Shown piece by piece: positions 9,583-20,888 of a stretch of 64,000 bases of DNA. The translations under genes were made by a program, and so were the position numbers. Below the pieces are notes generated by a model, which saw nothing but the letters and a program-made list of their open reading frames with translations, was not told the origin of the DNA and made no database searches. The stretch's first letter is position 1. The number at the start of each line of letters is the position of its first letter. Source of the stretch: Eleusine coracana subsp. coracana (lineage: Eukaryota > Streptophyta > Magnoliopsida > Poales > Poaceae); contig CM064430.1 of NCBI GenBank assembly GCA_032690845.1, positions 6,310,949-6,374,948 of the forward strand, read 5' to 3'.

Positions 9583-11840
9583 AATGTCATTCTCATATAA
9601 GTTCCATTTAAAATTATATGATTCGTTACTAAGAATAACATTACTTAGCTTCAAAGTCATGCTATTCCATTCTACTAGTTTATTATTTGTGATGGGTCTC
9701 CTGAATGAAAGGTTGAGCGGGATGGAATGGAGGACCTCCTGTACAGTAATATTATTCCATCTAGCTACACTAAACTGATTTGGAAACTAGACACTTAGAG
9801 AAGTATTATCCTGCTAAGTGTATTTCCAAAATCTTACCTCACTTCCATCTTTAATTTGGAACGAGCCTCGTTTGAAGAATTCATCCCTGACCTTTAGTAA
9901 CCACGTCCAGAAATGAGAATCCTCTAGTTTTATTTGTATCAGGGTAAGAGGTATCTTAGAGAAGTACTTGTTCCTATGTAACCTCTGCCCTACACCATCT
10001 TCATTTAGCAGCTTAAAAAGCCACTTACTTAAGAGACATGTTTTGTGTATGAATATTAGTTATTCCAAACCCTCATACCACTGCCATTTAGCAGGGTGGT
10101 ATTTATTCTTATGTACTTCCCCCTGCCAAAAGAATTTGGAGCAGACAGTGTCTATTTTTCAAAAAAAAAAAACCCTTCCTATATCTCAAAGAAGGACATC
10201 ATAAAAATAGGATGGTTGCTAAGGATGGCGTTCACTAATATTAGTCGTCCTCCCGAAGACATCAACTTCCCTTCCACTTATTGAGTTTTCTCTGTAACCT
10301 CTCTATAACAATGCCCACTCACTATTTCTGAGTTTCCTATGAATCATGGGGATACTCAGGTACTTGAATGGCAGTTTACCTAGCTTACATCCAAACAGGG
10401 TTGTATATTTGTCCTCATGGTTTTTTGCCTCTCCAAAGCAAAAAATTAACTTTTTTCAAAGTTCATTTTGAGGCTTGATAATTGTTAAAACAGATATAGC
10501 AAAAACTTCATATTAGTAGCTTTTTGTATAACATGGTCCATGAAAATGATGGTGTCATCGTCATAATGGAGAATAGATAAACAATCATCTACAAGATTAG
10601 GAACAACCCCATTGAATTGGCCATCCTCCTTAGCCCTTGCAATTAGAATTGCTAACTATCGGCCACCAAATTGAACAGAATGGGGGACAATGGATCACCA
10701 TGTCTGAGACTTCTATGTGTTTGGAAGAAGGGGCCAACATCATCATTCACTTTAATCCCCACATGGCCACCATATACAAAGCTGTGGATCCAGTTACACC
10801 ACATATCTCAGAATCCTTTCATCCTCATGGTCTATTGGAGGAAATACCATTTGACTTTGTTGTAACCTTTTTTAGAGTCAATTTTGGGACTACTCCATTT
10901 GTGTTCTTACAGAGCATTTCATGAATAGTTTCATGCAGTACAATTACACCTTCTATTATGTGTCGACCAGTCATGAAAGTAGTTTCAGACTATCGGACTA
11001 TTTTATTTGTTGGCACCCCAAATCTATTGGTGCCAACTTTAGTTAGAATTTTAAAGCTGACATTAAGCAAACATATTGGGTGGTATTCCTGAATTTTTTA
11101 TGCATAGTCTTTTTTGTGTATTAGAGTTATAATTCTAAAATTGAGGTTGTACACTAGTTGTCAAGCATCGTGAAAATCTTTAAAGAGTGTCATTAGGTCC
11201 CCTTTGATAACTTTCTAGAATACCTGATAGAATTCAGCTGGGAATTTGTCGAGGCCTGGAGCTTTGTTATGTTCCATTTGGAAGATCATGAGGTGAAAAT
11301 ATTGAGTATTGTTATCTTTTTCAAGTAGCTCTTTAATCTTTGCCCGTTGGTACCATTTGAGTTCTTCCTCATGCAGCATGTGAGCAAGTCTCATTTGGCG
11401 ATAAAGCATGGTTTCTGTCTTTTTTTCAAGCTCATCTATCTGCAAGATCAATTTCTTCTCTTTCTTAAGCGATCCTGGCGTATTTTTTGCCCATCCTCTC
11501 ACAAGTACTGACAAAGGGCTCTGATCTTATTCTGCCATATCTCATAGCTGTATGACCACCATGATCATACCGCCATATGTTTGCTACCATTTCAATTAAA
11601 CCATCCCGCATTAGCCATCCTATTTCAGATCTGAACTGATGGTGGCCCCTCGTGTTTCTTGTCCCAGTATTGAGCAACAAGGGTGTATGATCAGATTTAC
11701 CTTGTTCAAGAGCATTCTTACGATATTTGGCTTCCCATTCTATGGTCATAAAGACACGATCAAGTTTTTCAATGGTTGGTGGGTCCCTATTATTGCCCCA
11801 AGTATACTCAATCTCTCGTAGCTCTAGAGTGTCTGTTGCA
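9583..11840 (-). pseudogene. LINE A, endonuclease and reverse transcriptase part of ORF2
   Basis: Read on the minus strand from high to low coordinates. EYTWGNNRDPPT, KLDRVF and SDHTPLLL mark the end of an APE-type endonuclease (about 11690-11840). NNTQYFH and NKAPGLDKFPAEFYQ mark the linker and RT entry (about 11220-11300). GRHIIEGVIVLHETIHEM and a LRHGDPLSPILFNLVA block follow near 10980 and 10690. The catalytic box appears as HYDDDTIIF (about 10545-10570), and the tail KLVEWNS and FKWNLYENDIF runs into the CACTA insertion. Stops and frameshifts are frequent. The endonuclease N-terminus and ORF1 are missing, so the element is 5' truncated or replaced near 11840. Confidence 0.85.
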
Positions 11841-12480
11841 TGTGCTTGACATAAAGCTGGTTGGTGCTGGCGCCAAATTTCAAGGTCAGAGAGACAACAG
11901 CATGTTAATTCAATTAAAAAATATCCTGTTAAATTATTCTACTAGTGTAATACTATTAGTATTATGTGCTGTAATGACTTAATGATAAGGTATCTAATTG
12001 CATTCACACACAACACTTGTCAGGCCTTGCCTAACAATAGTTTCTGAGGGAAATCATGTACTAGGTAGGACCATATGTGGGCTCCGTCTTGGTGTCTTTT
12101 CATGTCATTAATGTGCCAACTCATTTGGTGAAAACAAAGAATACCAATATTTTTCTAACAGGGGCTATTATGTCATTTTCTCTTATTCTCCTTTAACACC
12201 TCTACTCATGAAAGGATGCCAGTGGTAGGTATGCAAGCTAAAAGCAATCGCTAATTACATAATGAGAACTTTTTGTGGCTTCTAATACAAATCAGAATTT
12301 TTTTATAGCTGATAAGGCATACCATGCCTCAATGAATCAACATGACTCCTGCATCACCGACTTTTTACCTGAGTAGGAGCTCTAAATCTATTTAATTCTT
12401 TGCTTGTGTTAGGGTTACATTGGTAGTATATAGGAGAGTCGGAGGGAAAAGCATTATGAAGATTCTCTTGATGTAGTCTT
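11841..12480. other. AT-rich DNA, no feature recognised
   Basis: No coding frame with a recognisable domain and no repeat structure that I can define. The LINE A similarity fades here. Confidence 0.4.
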
Positions 12481-12747
12481 GTTTGTCTAGAACACACCAA
12501 CAAAATGTGGTTTCATCCTGAACACACCCTCAAAATTGAATTTAGCTAGAACACACTTTGATTATGGAAAAATTATGACACACTATGACCATTTAACTAT
12601 TATTTTCAACTTTTATATCTCAATATATAAAACTTGATAGAAGTTGAAACTCAACACACATATAAATTATTGCATTCTCTATCAATAAAAAAAGGAGCTA
12701 AAATTCTTTTGACTGTTTCTATTGTTGCTCATTGTTTTAATATCTAA
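12481..12747. repeat. Left arm of a long inverted repeat (foldback or long-TIR element)
   Basis: From TTTGTCTAGAACACA inward this arm is the reverse complement of 14421-14690 over about 220-265 bp, with scattered mismatches, weakening toward the centre. The arms together would make a palindromic element of about 540 bp. Long arms of this kind fit a MULE-type MITE or foldback element. I find no convincing target duplication. Confidence 0.75.
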
Positions 12748-14420
12748 CTAGATTGTATGGCCCACGCAGTCGCGCAGGCTAGCACTAAACATCCCTATAA
12801 CATTTTAGAGGCACCTCTTTGGTGTTGTGTAGTACTAATCAATACTCGGAGCCTTTGCTTCTGAAATATATTGAAATAAAAATTAAAACTAAGCAAAAGG
12901 GCTATCTAATGTCTACACAATAGAGTGTTAATCAATACTTGTAGACTATTGTTAAATTGTACCAAAACAGGGATAAATATTAAAAAGGGCTATGTGATAT
13001 CTCAAATTCACCATTAATTTAAATGACTTTAATATAAGCAGCATATTATTATACACTAAACAAAACAATTCAAATTGGATGGTGAACCAAAAAAGATATG
13101 AAACGTGTATAGCATTATTGTTATTCGTCTTGTTTGACTCATCATAATTATAAAACTTATAGAACTCAAATGAAATGTTTTACTAATTCAACCACTATTT
13201 TATCTCTTTCTATAATTTAAACCTTGTCCTTCAATTCTTGGCACGTAACTTGATCCATCTTATTTTATCTCTTTCTAAGATGTTTTAGTTTTTTTTTTGA
13301 GAATTTCTAGCCTATTTCTCTCTTTTTTTCTAGACACTGTGATGAAAGGGTCATCTCCTTTTATTAATGAATAGATATGTGTCACTACTTTCATAGACAA
13401 CGGGAATCCACCTTTGCCCCCCAAAAGTTGACACTGGAGGTGGACGTGAGAGGAGATGGCAATCTAAAATAATATGAAGATGATATTAATGGCTAGATGT
13501 TTTGCTTTTTTTATGAGAATCCAACTTTGCTGCCTGCAGATACTAGTGACGTCTTCGGTCACTATTTTGAATTGTACTTTGTAGTTATGTTTTTCTCACA
13601 AAAGAGCAATTGCAAATATAACAAACACACCATACAAAAGTTGAACTGCCAAAAGAAATTCTGACCTATCAGCATAAAAAAAAAGCAGAAAAGGAAATAG
13701 GTGGTAAGCACGTTGTTGGTAGTACCTTACTTGATATTGTTGAAACGGATGGGTCTGGAGTCGTTCTCGTCTCTTGGGCGGCCTAGCTATTCAGGCAATT
13801 TCATGAACCTCATATGCTTATATTCGCGATGGTCTCGGAAATTTTTGTAAGTACTGTAGATAGCGTAGAAACTGTCACGCCATGAGATTCGCAATGAAGG
13901 TATGCTATATGAAGCCATGGCATGGTCGTTGCATGTGATTTTGGGTCTGTAACGTCGGCGAGAAAAAGTTCATGCATGGCCATGCACATGAAGTCGACTC
14001 CAATATTATATTGCTGCAGCATCGCTGAAAGGTAATTAAGATCCGAGAGCCATGGTCTGGCGAGGTCAGTTGGATCCAAGAGCATTGATGAGACGCGATA
14101 ACACTGTGGTCGATTCGGCCTTCAAGGATTGTGACACGGCGGCTACGGCGAGTGCCTAGGGCAGGCTTATGTTTTTCAATCATGATGGAGAAGAGGAAAA
14201 GGTGTGTAAAGAAATCTGAGATCGGTAATTTGTGTCGCTTGAGGATGGGTCATGTGAGGATCCAATGAGAAATAAATTAAGGGCCAGATTTCCTTTTCTA
14301 GATATGTGATATGCGGATTGAGGGACAGATGTTTTGCTTTTTTATGAGAATTTCTAGCCTATTTCTCTATTTTTTTAGGCCATGTAGTGGGAAGTTCATC
14401 TCCTTTTATTACTAAATAGA
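12748..14420 (-). mobile_element. Non-autonomous Helitron inside the inverted repeat
   Basis: On the minus strand the 5' end is TCTATTTAGTAATAAAAGGA, preceded by A (14421). The 3' end is a GC-rich imperfect hairpin (GCCTGCGC against GCGTGGGC) followed by CATACAAT and CTAG, then T (12747). TC start, hairpin plus CTRR end and insertion between A and T are the Helitron signature. No Rep/helicase coding is present. A related second 5' end lies inside at 13375. The stretch 13740-14200 is richer in GC and contains short frames of unknown origin, possibly captured DNA. Confidence 0.72.
13280..13375 (-). repeat. Second Helitron-like 5' end inside the Helitron
   Basis: Minus strand from 13375 reads TCTATTCATTAATAAAAGGA and continues closely parallel to the sequence from 14420 (shared GGCTAGAAATTCTCA, then AAAACATCT). 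It is also preceded by A. Either a shorter Helitron (12748-13375) was embedded in, or fused with, a longer one. No separate 3' end is seen for the outer one. Confidence 0.6.
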
Positions 14421-14690
14421 TTTATTGAGCAAACCATCTAAATAATAGACAAACTTCTAGCACCATTTTTTACTGATAGAAAATGCAACAGTGTATATGT
14501 GTGCCAAGTTTTAAATTCTAACGTCTTTTATATATTGAGATAGAAAAGTTAAAAATAATAGTTAAAAGGCCATAGTGTGTCAGAGATGAACTTTTTCACA
14601 ACCGAAGTGTGTTCCAGATAAATTCTATTTTCACGATGTGTTCAGAATGAAACCATATTTTGTTGATGTGTTCTAGACAAATTTTTATTT
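14421..14690. repeat. Right arm of the long inverted repeat
   Basis: Reverse complement of 12481-12747: the outer end reads TGTTCTAGACAAA and internal blocks such as TTTATATATTGAGATA pair with the left arm. The Helitron ends exactly where the two arms would meet. Confidence 0.75.
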
Positions 14691-15528
14691 TCTAATGTCA
14701 CGTGAGGAAAGATTTTCATCTGAGATCCCCTTTCTATTAATTAAATGGACAACCCAAAATGGCTCAATAGAATTTTACAAGAGCATATACAAGTGGACAC
14801 AACAAACTCCAATAACAGAGGAAACAACAAAGAAGCACTAAGAAGATCATCAATTGTCAACAAAGCATCGTCACGGAACAACATGCTTGCCTTCACCATA
14901 ATAGCCATTGCACTGTCACATCAGTCCTCGTAGATGTGCTGCCCCATCTTCACCCTCCACCTTCCATCAAGGGGAGAAATCCTTAAAGGACGAGAGAGTC
15001 ACTCAATAGGATGGGAACTAAGAGTGAGGAATGCATGCCGACCACTACAAGCTAGACAATGACGTCCCTTGAAGCTGATGAAGACACCCTTAGAGCATCC
15101 GGTCTCCACGAGGCACCATCCGACCCCCTTCATGGCTCTTGAGGTAGTTTGCTGGCATGAGCATACGTGCTGGAAATGTTTCCCATGACAAATCTTTGTT
15201 CTTGGTTTGTTCTCCACTATAGATAGAATCGATTTTTAAGTCGAGAACACATGGCTCCTATATATCCATATCAATATTCTATACATTTAGATTTGTGAGG
15301 AATTGGGAGTACATCATACAGTATTTTTATAAGGCACATGTGCTCTCATTTGACTTCCTATTGACCCCGTGAGTAATAAATTGTTGTAATGGAAGTGCGT
15401 AGAGGTCGATGGTGGAGCCTAAGAACATGTTAGAATAATGCAATGATGGTACTGAATATTTTACAGCATGGATCAACAAAAGTGAGAGTTGGCTGCAAAG
15501 AGGACCAACATGTCATTTTTGTGGTAAC
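14691..15528. other. Intergenic DNA, no gene recognised
   Basis: Mixed composition with a slightly GC-richer part at 14930-15200. Short frames on both strands have no recognisable domains. LINE B similarity starts only at about 15529. Confidence 0.4.
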
Positions 15529-16224
15529 GTGATCCTAGTTCTGAAGCCGGAACGAACGGCAAAACCGGAATGGTTCGACATACAATATGAAAAACTACCA
15601 TTTTACTGCTTCTCATGTGGGATCATGGGACATATGGAAGTGGAGTGTGGAAACCCGGCACCCCGCAATGCGGTGGGTAAGTTACTGTATGATATTAAGT
15701 TGCGGGCGCCGGAGGAGAAAAGGAGGCGCATGCAAAGTTTTGCGAAGGCTGCGGCTAGCTCATATAGTAGTGGCTCATCATGGAAGACCTCTGTCTCCAA
15801 GTCCCCGGGCGGGAAAGGGGGTGCTTCAATGCCAACGGATAGTGAGAGGGAGAATCCAGATGATGAGGTTACCTCTCCGCTGAAAGCCAATGAGAACCAC
15901 CTGCCAGCCCAGACGGTGCCCCGCTCTTCTACAGAGGTCGCTCATCAGCTTTTCGGTGAGAGTCGGAATGGGGATCAACAGGTTCGAAAGAGGAAATCAA
16001 AAGGATCCGGTGATAGCGAGCTTAGCAAGACGCCAGACCTAAATCTTCTGGCAGCTGATGCTTTGGCTCTAGTTCCGGTACAGAAAGGCAAACCTGGTGC
16101 TGGGCAGGAGCAAGGAACGAGGGAGGGTGGCTCGGATGAAGCCACCAAGAAGCAGAAGCTTACAACCCCCCAAGTTGCAAGATCGGTGGCGGCTGCGATT
16201 GGCAGCTCCCACCGGGCACAATGA
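15529..16224 (+). pseudogene. LINE B ORF1 (CCHC zinc-knuckle protein), N-terminally truncated
   Basis: The 231-residue frame has KPEWFDIQYEKLPFYC followed by a CX2CX4HX4C knuckle (CFSCGIMGHMEVEC, about residues 27-40) and NPAPRNAVGKLLYDIKLRAPE. These are typical of the zf-CCHC_4 proteins of plant L1 ORF1. The rest is low-complexity, rich in Ser, Gly and Lys. It would bind element RNA. The domain normally upstream of the knuckle (DUF4283 type) is missing, so the first Met is probably not the original start. The stop overlaps the ORF2 start as ATGA (16221-16224). Confidence 0.85.
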
Positions 16225-19200
16225 AAATCTTAGTGTTGAACAGTCGCGGATTGGGCCCATCCGAGGCAGTTCGAGAAGTGCGTAGCCTCATTCGGCTACA
16301 CAGCCCGGCCCTCGTGTTTTTCTCGGAGACACGACTCTTTGATAATCGGGTGGATGGTTTGCTACGCTCCTTTGGCATGCATTCAGGCATTGGAGTGGGC
16401 AGCTTTGGAAGAGGAGGGGGTTTAGCTCTTCTCTGGAGTAGCAACATGAGGATTAAAGTTCAGAGCTGCGATAGATTGCATATTGATGTTGCAGTGATGG
16501 ACCCGACTACAGACGAGGAAAAGTGGAGATTTACGGGGTTCTATGGGAAATCCCGAAGAGAGCTGAGGTATAGAAGCTGGGACCTGATCCAGCGGCTTAA
16601 CCAACGGAGTAAACTACCGTGGTTGTGCACCGGCGATTTCAATGAGACGCTGGACGTGAGCGAGCAGTTCAGAGGGAATGAACGCCCAGAGAGACAGATG
16701 GATGGCTTTTGGGAAGCGGTGGCGGAGTGTGGATTATGCGACCTGGGCTTCATCGGTCTTCCCTACACATGGGACAATCGACAAGAGGGTGATCGCAACA
16801 TTAAGATCCGGTTGGATAGGGGCCTCGCTACGGGCGCGTTCCTCGACATGTTTGGAAGCACGGTGGTTCAACATGTGCAAACCTCTGAATCGGATCACTG
16901 TGCTTTGGTTGTTGACTGTCGAAGACAAGGTAGATACCGGAAGGGTGACAAACTGTTTCGGTATGAGAACATGTGGAGAAGGGAAGGCTCGTATTTGAGT
17001 CTCGTCACCCATACTTGGGGCAACGGACCAGACGCAGCTGACCTTGGACAAGTGCGTGAGAAGCTGAGGCAGATGCAAGGCGCTATGTAGGCTTGGGACC
17101 ATACCGTCTTTGGCTCTGTCCGGAATAACATAGCAAAGGTACGCAAGCAGCTAGAGGCGGAGAGGCGGCCATCTATAGGTCTTGGCCCGTCTAGGAAGGA
17201 GCGTAGTCTCATGGCACGACTCTCTGAGTTACTATCAAGAGAGGAGGCCATGGAGAAGCAACGATCAAGGCTTGACTGGTTGAAGGATGGCGACCGGAAT
17301 ACTAAGCTATTTCAGATGAGGGCTAAAGAGAGAGCGTGCACTAATCGTATACAATCAATTAAGGCGGCTGATGGCACGATGGTGTCTGCCAAGGAAAAGA
17401 TTGAGGAGTGTGCGGTTAACTTCTATGAAGTATTTGTTCAGAGGCCAAGAGCAACTGGACCCGGGCGCCATCCTGCAGTATGTTCCATGCAAGGTCACTG
17501 AAGATATGAACCGAGGCCTGATAAGCCCATATACAGCTGAAGAGGTACGTCGGGCCTTGTTTATGATGGGACCAAATAAGGCCCCTGGGCTGGATGGGTT
17601 CACAGCGGGGTTTTTTCAGATTCACTGGGATCTTGTTGGATCATCGGTTACAGCAGCTGTTCTAAAGTTCTTGAATGAAGGAGTTATGTCTGAAGAGATA
17701 AACCAGACTGTTCTGGTTCTTATCCCAAAGATCAAGAACCCCCAAGATATGAAGCATTTTTGCCCTATTTCTTTGTGTAATGTCCTGTATAAAATCTACT
17801 CAAAAGTCCTTGCTAACCGTATGAAGTTTTTTTGGGTGAGATCATCTCTGAGGAGCAAAGTGCTTTTGTGCCGGGGAGATTGATTACGGATAATGTCCTT
17901 ACGGCATATGAGTGCACACACTACCTGAAACGCAAGAAAGGGAAAACGGGTTTGTGTGCGGTCAAGTTAGATATGGCGAAAGCTTATGACAGAGTAGAGT
18001 GGCAGTATCTAGAAGGAATCCTATTGAAGTTGGGTTTTCATGAGACCTTTGTTCAGCGAGTGATGAGGTGCGTCACGTCTGTGTCCTTCTCAATCAAAAT
18101 TAATGGCTCTCTGTCTTCAGTTTTCAGGCCAACTAGGGGAATACGACAAGGAGACCCGATCTCGCCATACTTATTCTTGGTGTGTGCTGAGGGTTTCTCA
18201 TCTCTCCTAAAATCAGTGGGTCTAGTGCACCTCTCCAGGGGAGTGCGTGTTGGTATACACTCACCATGGATTTCGCACCTTCTCTTTGCGGATGATACCA
18301 TCGTTTTCTCAGAAGCATCGCAAAGGGGGGCCGATCGGTTGAAGGAGATACTTGACACCTATCATAGGGGGTCAGGCCAGTTGGTGAACAAGGAAAAATC
18401 AGCAGTGTTTTTTAGCAAGAATAGCACTGACGTGATGAAAGGTGAAGTTCTTGATTCCTTACAAATTCTGAATGAGGCATTGGCAGTAAAATACTTGGGC
18501 CTTCCTACTGCTGTGGGACGGTCAACAAAGGAAGCTTTTGAATATATGCCGACAAGGATCAAAGGACTAGCTGGGGCTTGGTCAGGTAAGGAGGCGAGTT
18601 GTGCTGGACGCGAGGTACTGATCAAGTCACAGGCACAAGCTGTTCCCACCTACCCAATGAGCTGCTTCCTCATTCCCCTGTCCACCTGTAACAAGATGAA
18701 AAGCACGATTTCCAACTACTGGTGGGGCAGCTCGGCAGATAACAAACGGATGCACTGGATGCGGTGGGAGCTACTGACTGGACCGAAGATGAAAGGAGGT
18801 ATGGGCTTTCGAGATCTCCCCCTGTTCAATAAGGCACTGCTTGGTAAACAGGGTTGGAGGCTGATGGAGCAGCCGGGGTCCCTCTGTGCGAGAGTGCTTA
18901 AAGGCCGCTACTATCATGATGGGGATTTCTTGACAGCGACAAGAAAGAAACACGCCAGCCACACATGTCGTGCTATTATGAAAGGGAGAGAAGTGCTGCA
19001 TGAGGGCCTGATTCGCCGGCTAGGCGATGGAAGGGGCACCAACATCTGGAATGACAGGTGGATCGCAAATCATCCTTTGGGTAAGCCGTTCACTCAGCGC
19101 TCCAATCAGCAGACTTGGTCTGTGGCCGAACTGCTGACAGCAAGCGGCCAATGGAATGAGACACTACTACGAGAAATCTTCTGTGATTTTGATGTCGAAG

Positions 19201-20335
19201 CCATTCTGTCTACCAATATATATGGGAGAGGAGAGGAGAGGACTTTTGGGCATGGGAACGGGAGCGACATGGCAGATACTCGGTTCGATCTGCATATAAA
19301 CTGCTGGAGAACAAACGACACTCCCATGCAGTCGCGTCAAGTTCTAACTCTGACAAAATTTGGCAATCTATCTGGAAACTTGAGGTTCCTCCTCCGAAGG
19401 TGCGGGTTTTCTGGTGGAGGGTGATCCATGAGTTTGTGCCTGCCCGGGATGTCCTATGCAAACGCCACATTGAGAACATTGCAAACTGCAAGGTATGTGG
19501 TGTGGAAAGAGAAACAATTAAACATGTGTTAATGGACTGTACTATAGCTAAACGGTTCTGGGAGGAAGCTAAGCAAATAACGGGAGTCAAACTACCACAT
19601 CTGCATGAGATTTCGTGGGCAAAAGACTTGCTGCAGGAAGACATTTGCCCTCGTCGGGATGCAGCGATCATCCTATGTGGTATGTGGTCCTTATGGATAT
19701 CACGGAACGATCGAAAGCACGGCAAGACGGTAATCCATGTCCGAGCAGCGGTGGATTGGGTACGCGACACAGCGTTTGATCTGTGGCAGCTGATCCACAA
19801 ACAACCAACGAAGAATAATCATCCGGACACTCGCTGGTGGCGGCCGAACAATGGATGGTTCAAGTGTAATGCAGATGGTGCTTTCTCAGGGGAGCTCCGG
19901 TCAGGATCCACAGGGGCGGTGATCCGAGATCATGATGGCTGTTTCATCGCAGCCAGGTCACAGTGGGTTCAGTCGGCGAGCAGCGCCATGAGCATGGAGG
20001 CCTTGGCGTGCAGAGATGGCCTCCAGTTGGCGATGCAGAATGGAGCCACCAAGGTTTGCTTGGAAACGGATTGTCTTGAAGTAGTACGCCTCTGGGAGAA
20101 TGTCAACAACCAGCGTTCGGAAGTAAGCCTGATTCTCCATGATATCAGAGCTTTGAGCAGGAGCTTAGAGGGTTTCTCCTTTGTTTTTGCAAATAGATCT
20201 TGTAATAGAGTTGCCCATGAATGTGCCAAACAGGCTACAAGGGAAGATCCTAGGGTGGAGTGGCATGTCAATCCCCCTAGCTCTCTCAGTAGCCTGATCG
20301 AGGCAGACTGTTTCTTTGTTACGCCTCGACTATGA
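16221..20335 (+). pseudogene. LINE B ORF2: endonuclease, reverse transcriptase, RNase H (broken)
   Basis: The start MKILVLNSRGLG is the usual N-terminus of plant L1 endonuclease. FFSETRL, TGDFNE and SESDHCALV carry its catalytic residues. Reverse transcriptase spans about 17520-18650, with KAPGLDGF, LDMAKAYDRVEW, IRQGDPISPYLF and FADDTIVF (18284 onward). A zinc-binding region follows (PPKVRVFWW, CKVCGVERETIKHVLMDC). The end is an RNase H domain (CNADGAF, MEALACRDGL, ETDCLEV, NRVAHECAK). Damage: a TAG at 17088-17090 within the frame where Trp is expected, frameshifts near 17445 and 17828, and one near 19228-19241 in a GGAGA-repeat run. Each single break looks recent because the flanking frames remain long. 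Confidence 0.93.
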
Positions 20336-20354
20336 AAGCTCCTGGTTGATCCTC

Positions 20355-20374
20355 AAAAAAAAAAAAAAAAAAAA
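20355..20374 (+). other. LINE B poly-A tail
   Basis: Twenty uninterrupted A residues about 20 bases after the ORF2 stop mark the 3' end of the retrotransposed copy. Confidence 0.88.
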
Positions 20375-20635
20375 TCTCTACTACATATTAATTTCGGTGT
20401 GGTCTTCCACTTTCATTGGTATCCACTTTTTTTTTTCGTTGGTGTCCACTTTTTCTAATCTCTATCTGGCCGTCCGTCAGCTTGGCATTGCTTCGACCGA
20501 TCGGTTTCGTATCCGCCGTATGCACGTAAAACGTTACCCCGTTTGTTTTTGTCCGTTATCTCTTCCTTTCCAAAGAACAAAAAAACAAGTAGAGTCCAGT
20601 TCGTTTCCTCCATGGTTCGTATGCCCCTTTTTGTT

Positions 20636-20888
20636 TTGGACTCCACAATAGTGATCAATTGTCATGAGCATATATACATGCACGTAGGTGGAATCGATTC
20701 GCATCGGCGCTCAACACGACGTACGTCCAACGAGTTTCATTCTCTAGCGCCATCAATCTAATCGAGTTCCGTTGTTTTGGACTGCAATGGTGATCGATTG
20801 TCATGAGCATATATACATGCACGTAGGTCAACACCACGTACGTCCAACGAGTTTCAATCTCTAGTGCCATCAATCTAATCGAGTTCTG
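20636..20888 (+). repeat. Tandem duplication inside the Helitron
   Basis: The unit containing TGTCATGAGCATATATACAT, ACGTACGTCCAACGAGTTTC and CCATCAATCTAATCGAGTTC occurs at about 20636-20775 and again at 20777-20888. The second copy lacks about 27 bp. No coding is evident. Confidence 0.85.

Larger units (their letters stand above)
15529..20374 (+). mobile_element. LINE B: L1-type non-LTR retrotransposon, 5' truncated, with poly-A tail
   Basis: Encodes a CCHC-containing ORF1 fragment, then an ORF2 with APE endonuclease, reverse transcriptase, zinc-binding region and RNase H, and ends in 20 consecutive A residues (20355-20374). This order with a terminal RNase H is that of plant L1 elements. 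ORF1 homology begins abruptly near 15529, so the 5' end is lost, as in most LINE insertions. A target duplication cannot be recognised, partly because a Helitron begins at the base after the poly-A. ORF2 carries one in-frame stop and three frameshifts. Confidence 0.92.

Noticed and set aside
9968..10924. Plus-strand frames in this region as genes
   Set aside because: They are antisense to recognisable LINE A reverse transcriptase motifs on the minus strand.
13810..14183. Two overlapping minus-strand frames of about 90 codons inside the Helitron as a captured gene
   Set aside because: No recognisable domain, no splice structure, and two phases are open at once. Noted only as a GC-richer patch.
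16221..17090. A complete host endonuclease gene
   Set aside because: The 289-residue frame is the endonuclease part of LINE B ORF2, ending at an internal TAG beyond which LINE similarity continues in the same frame.
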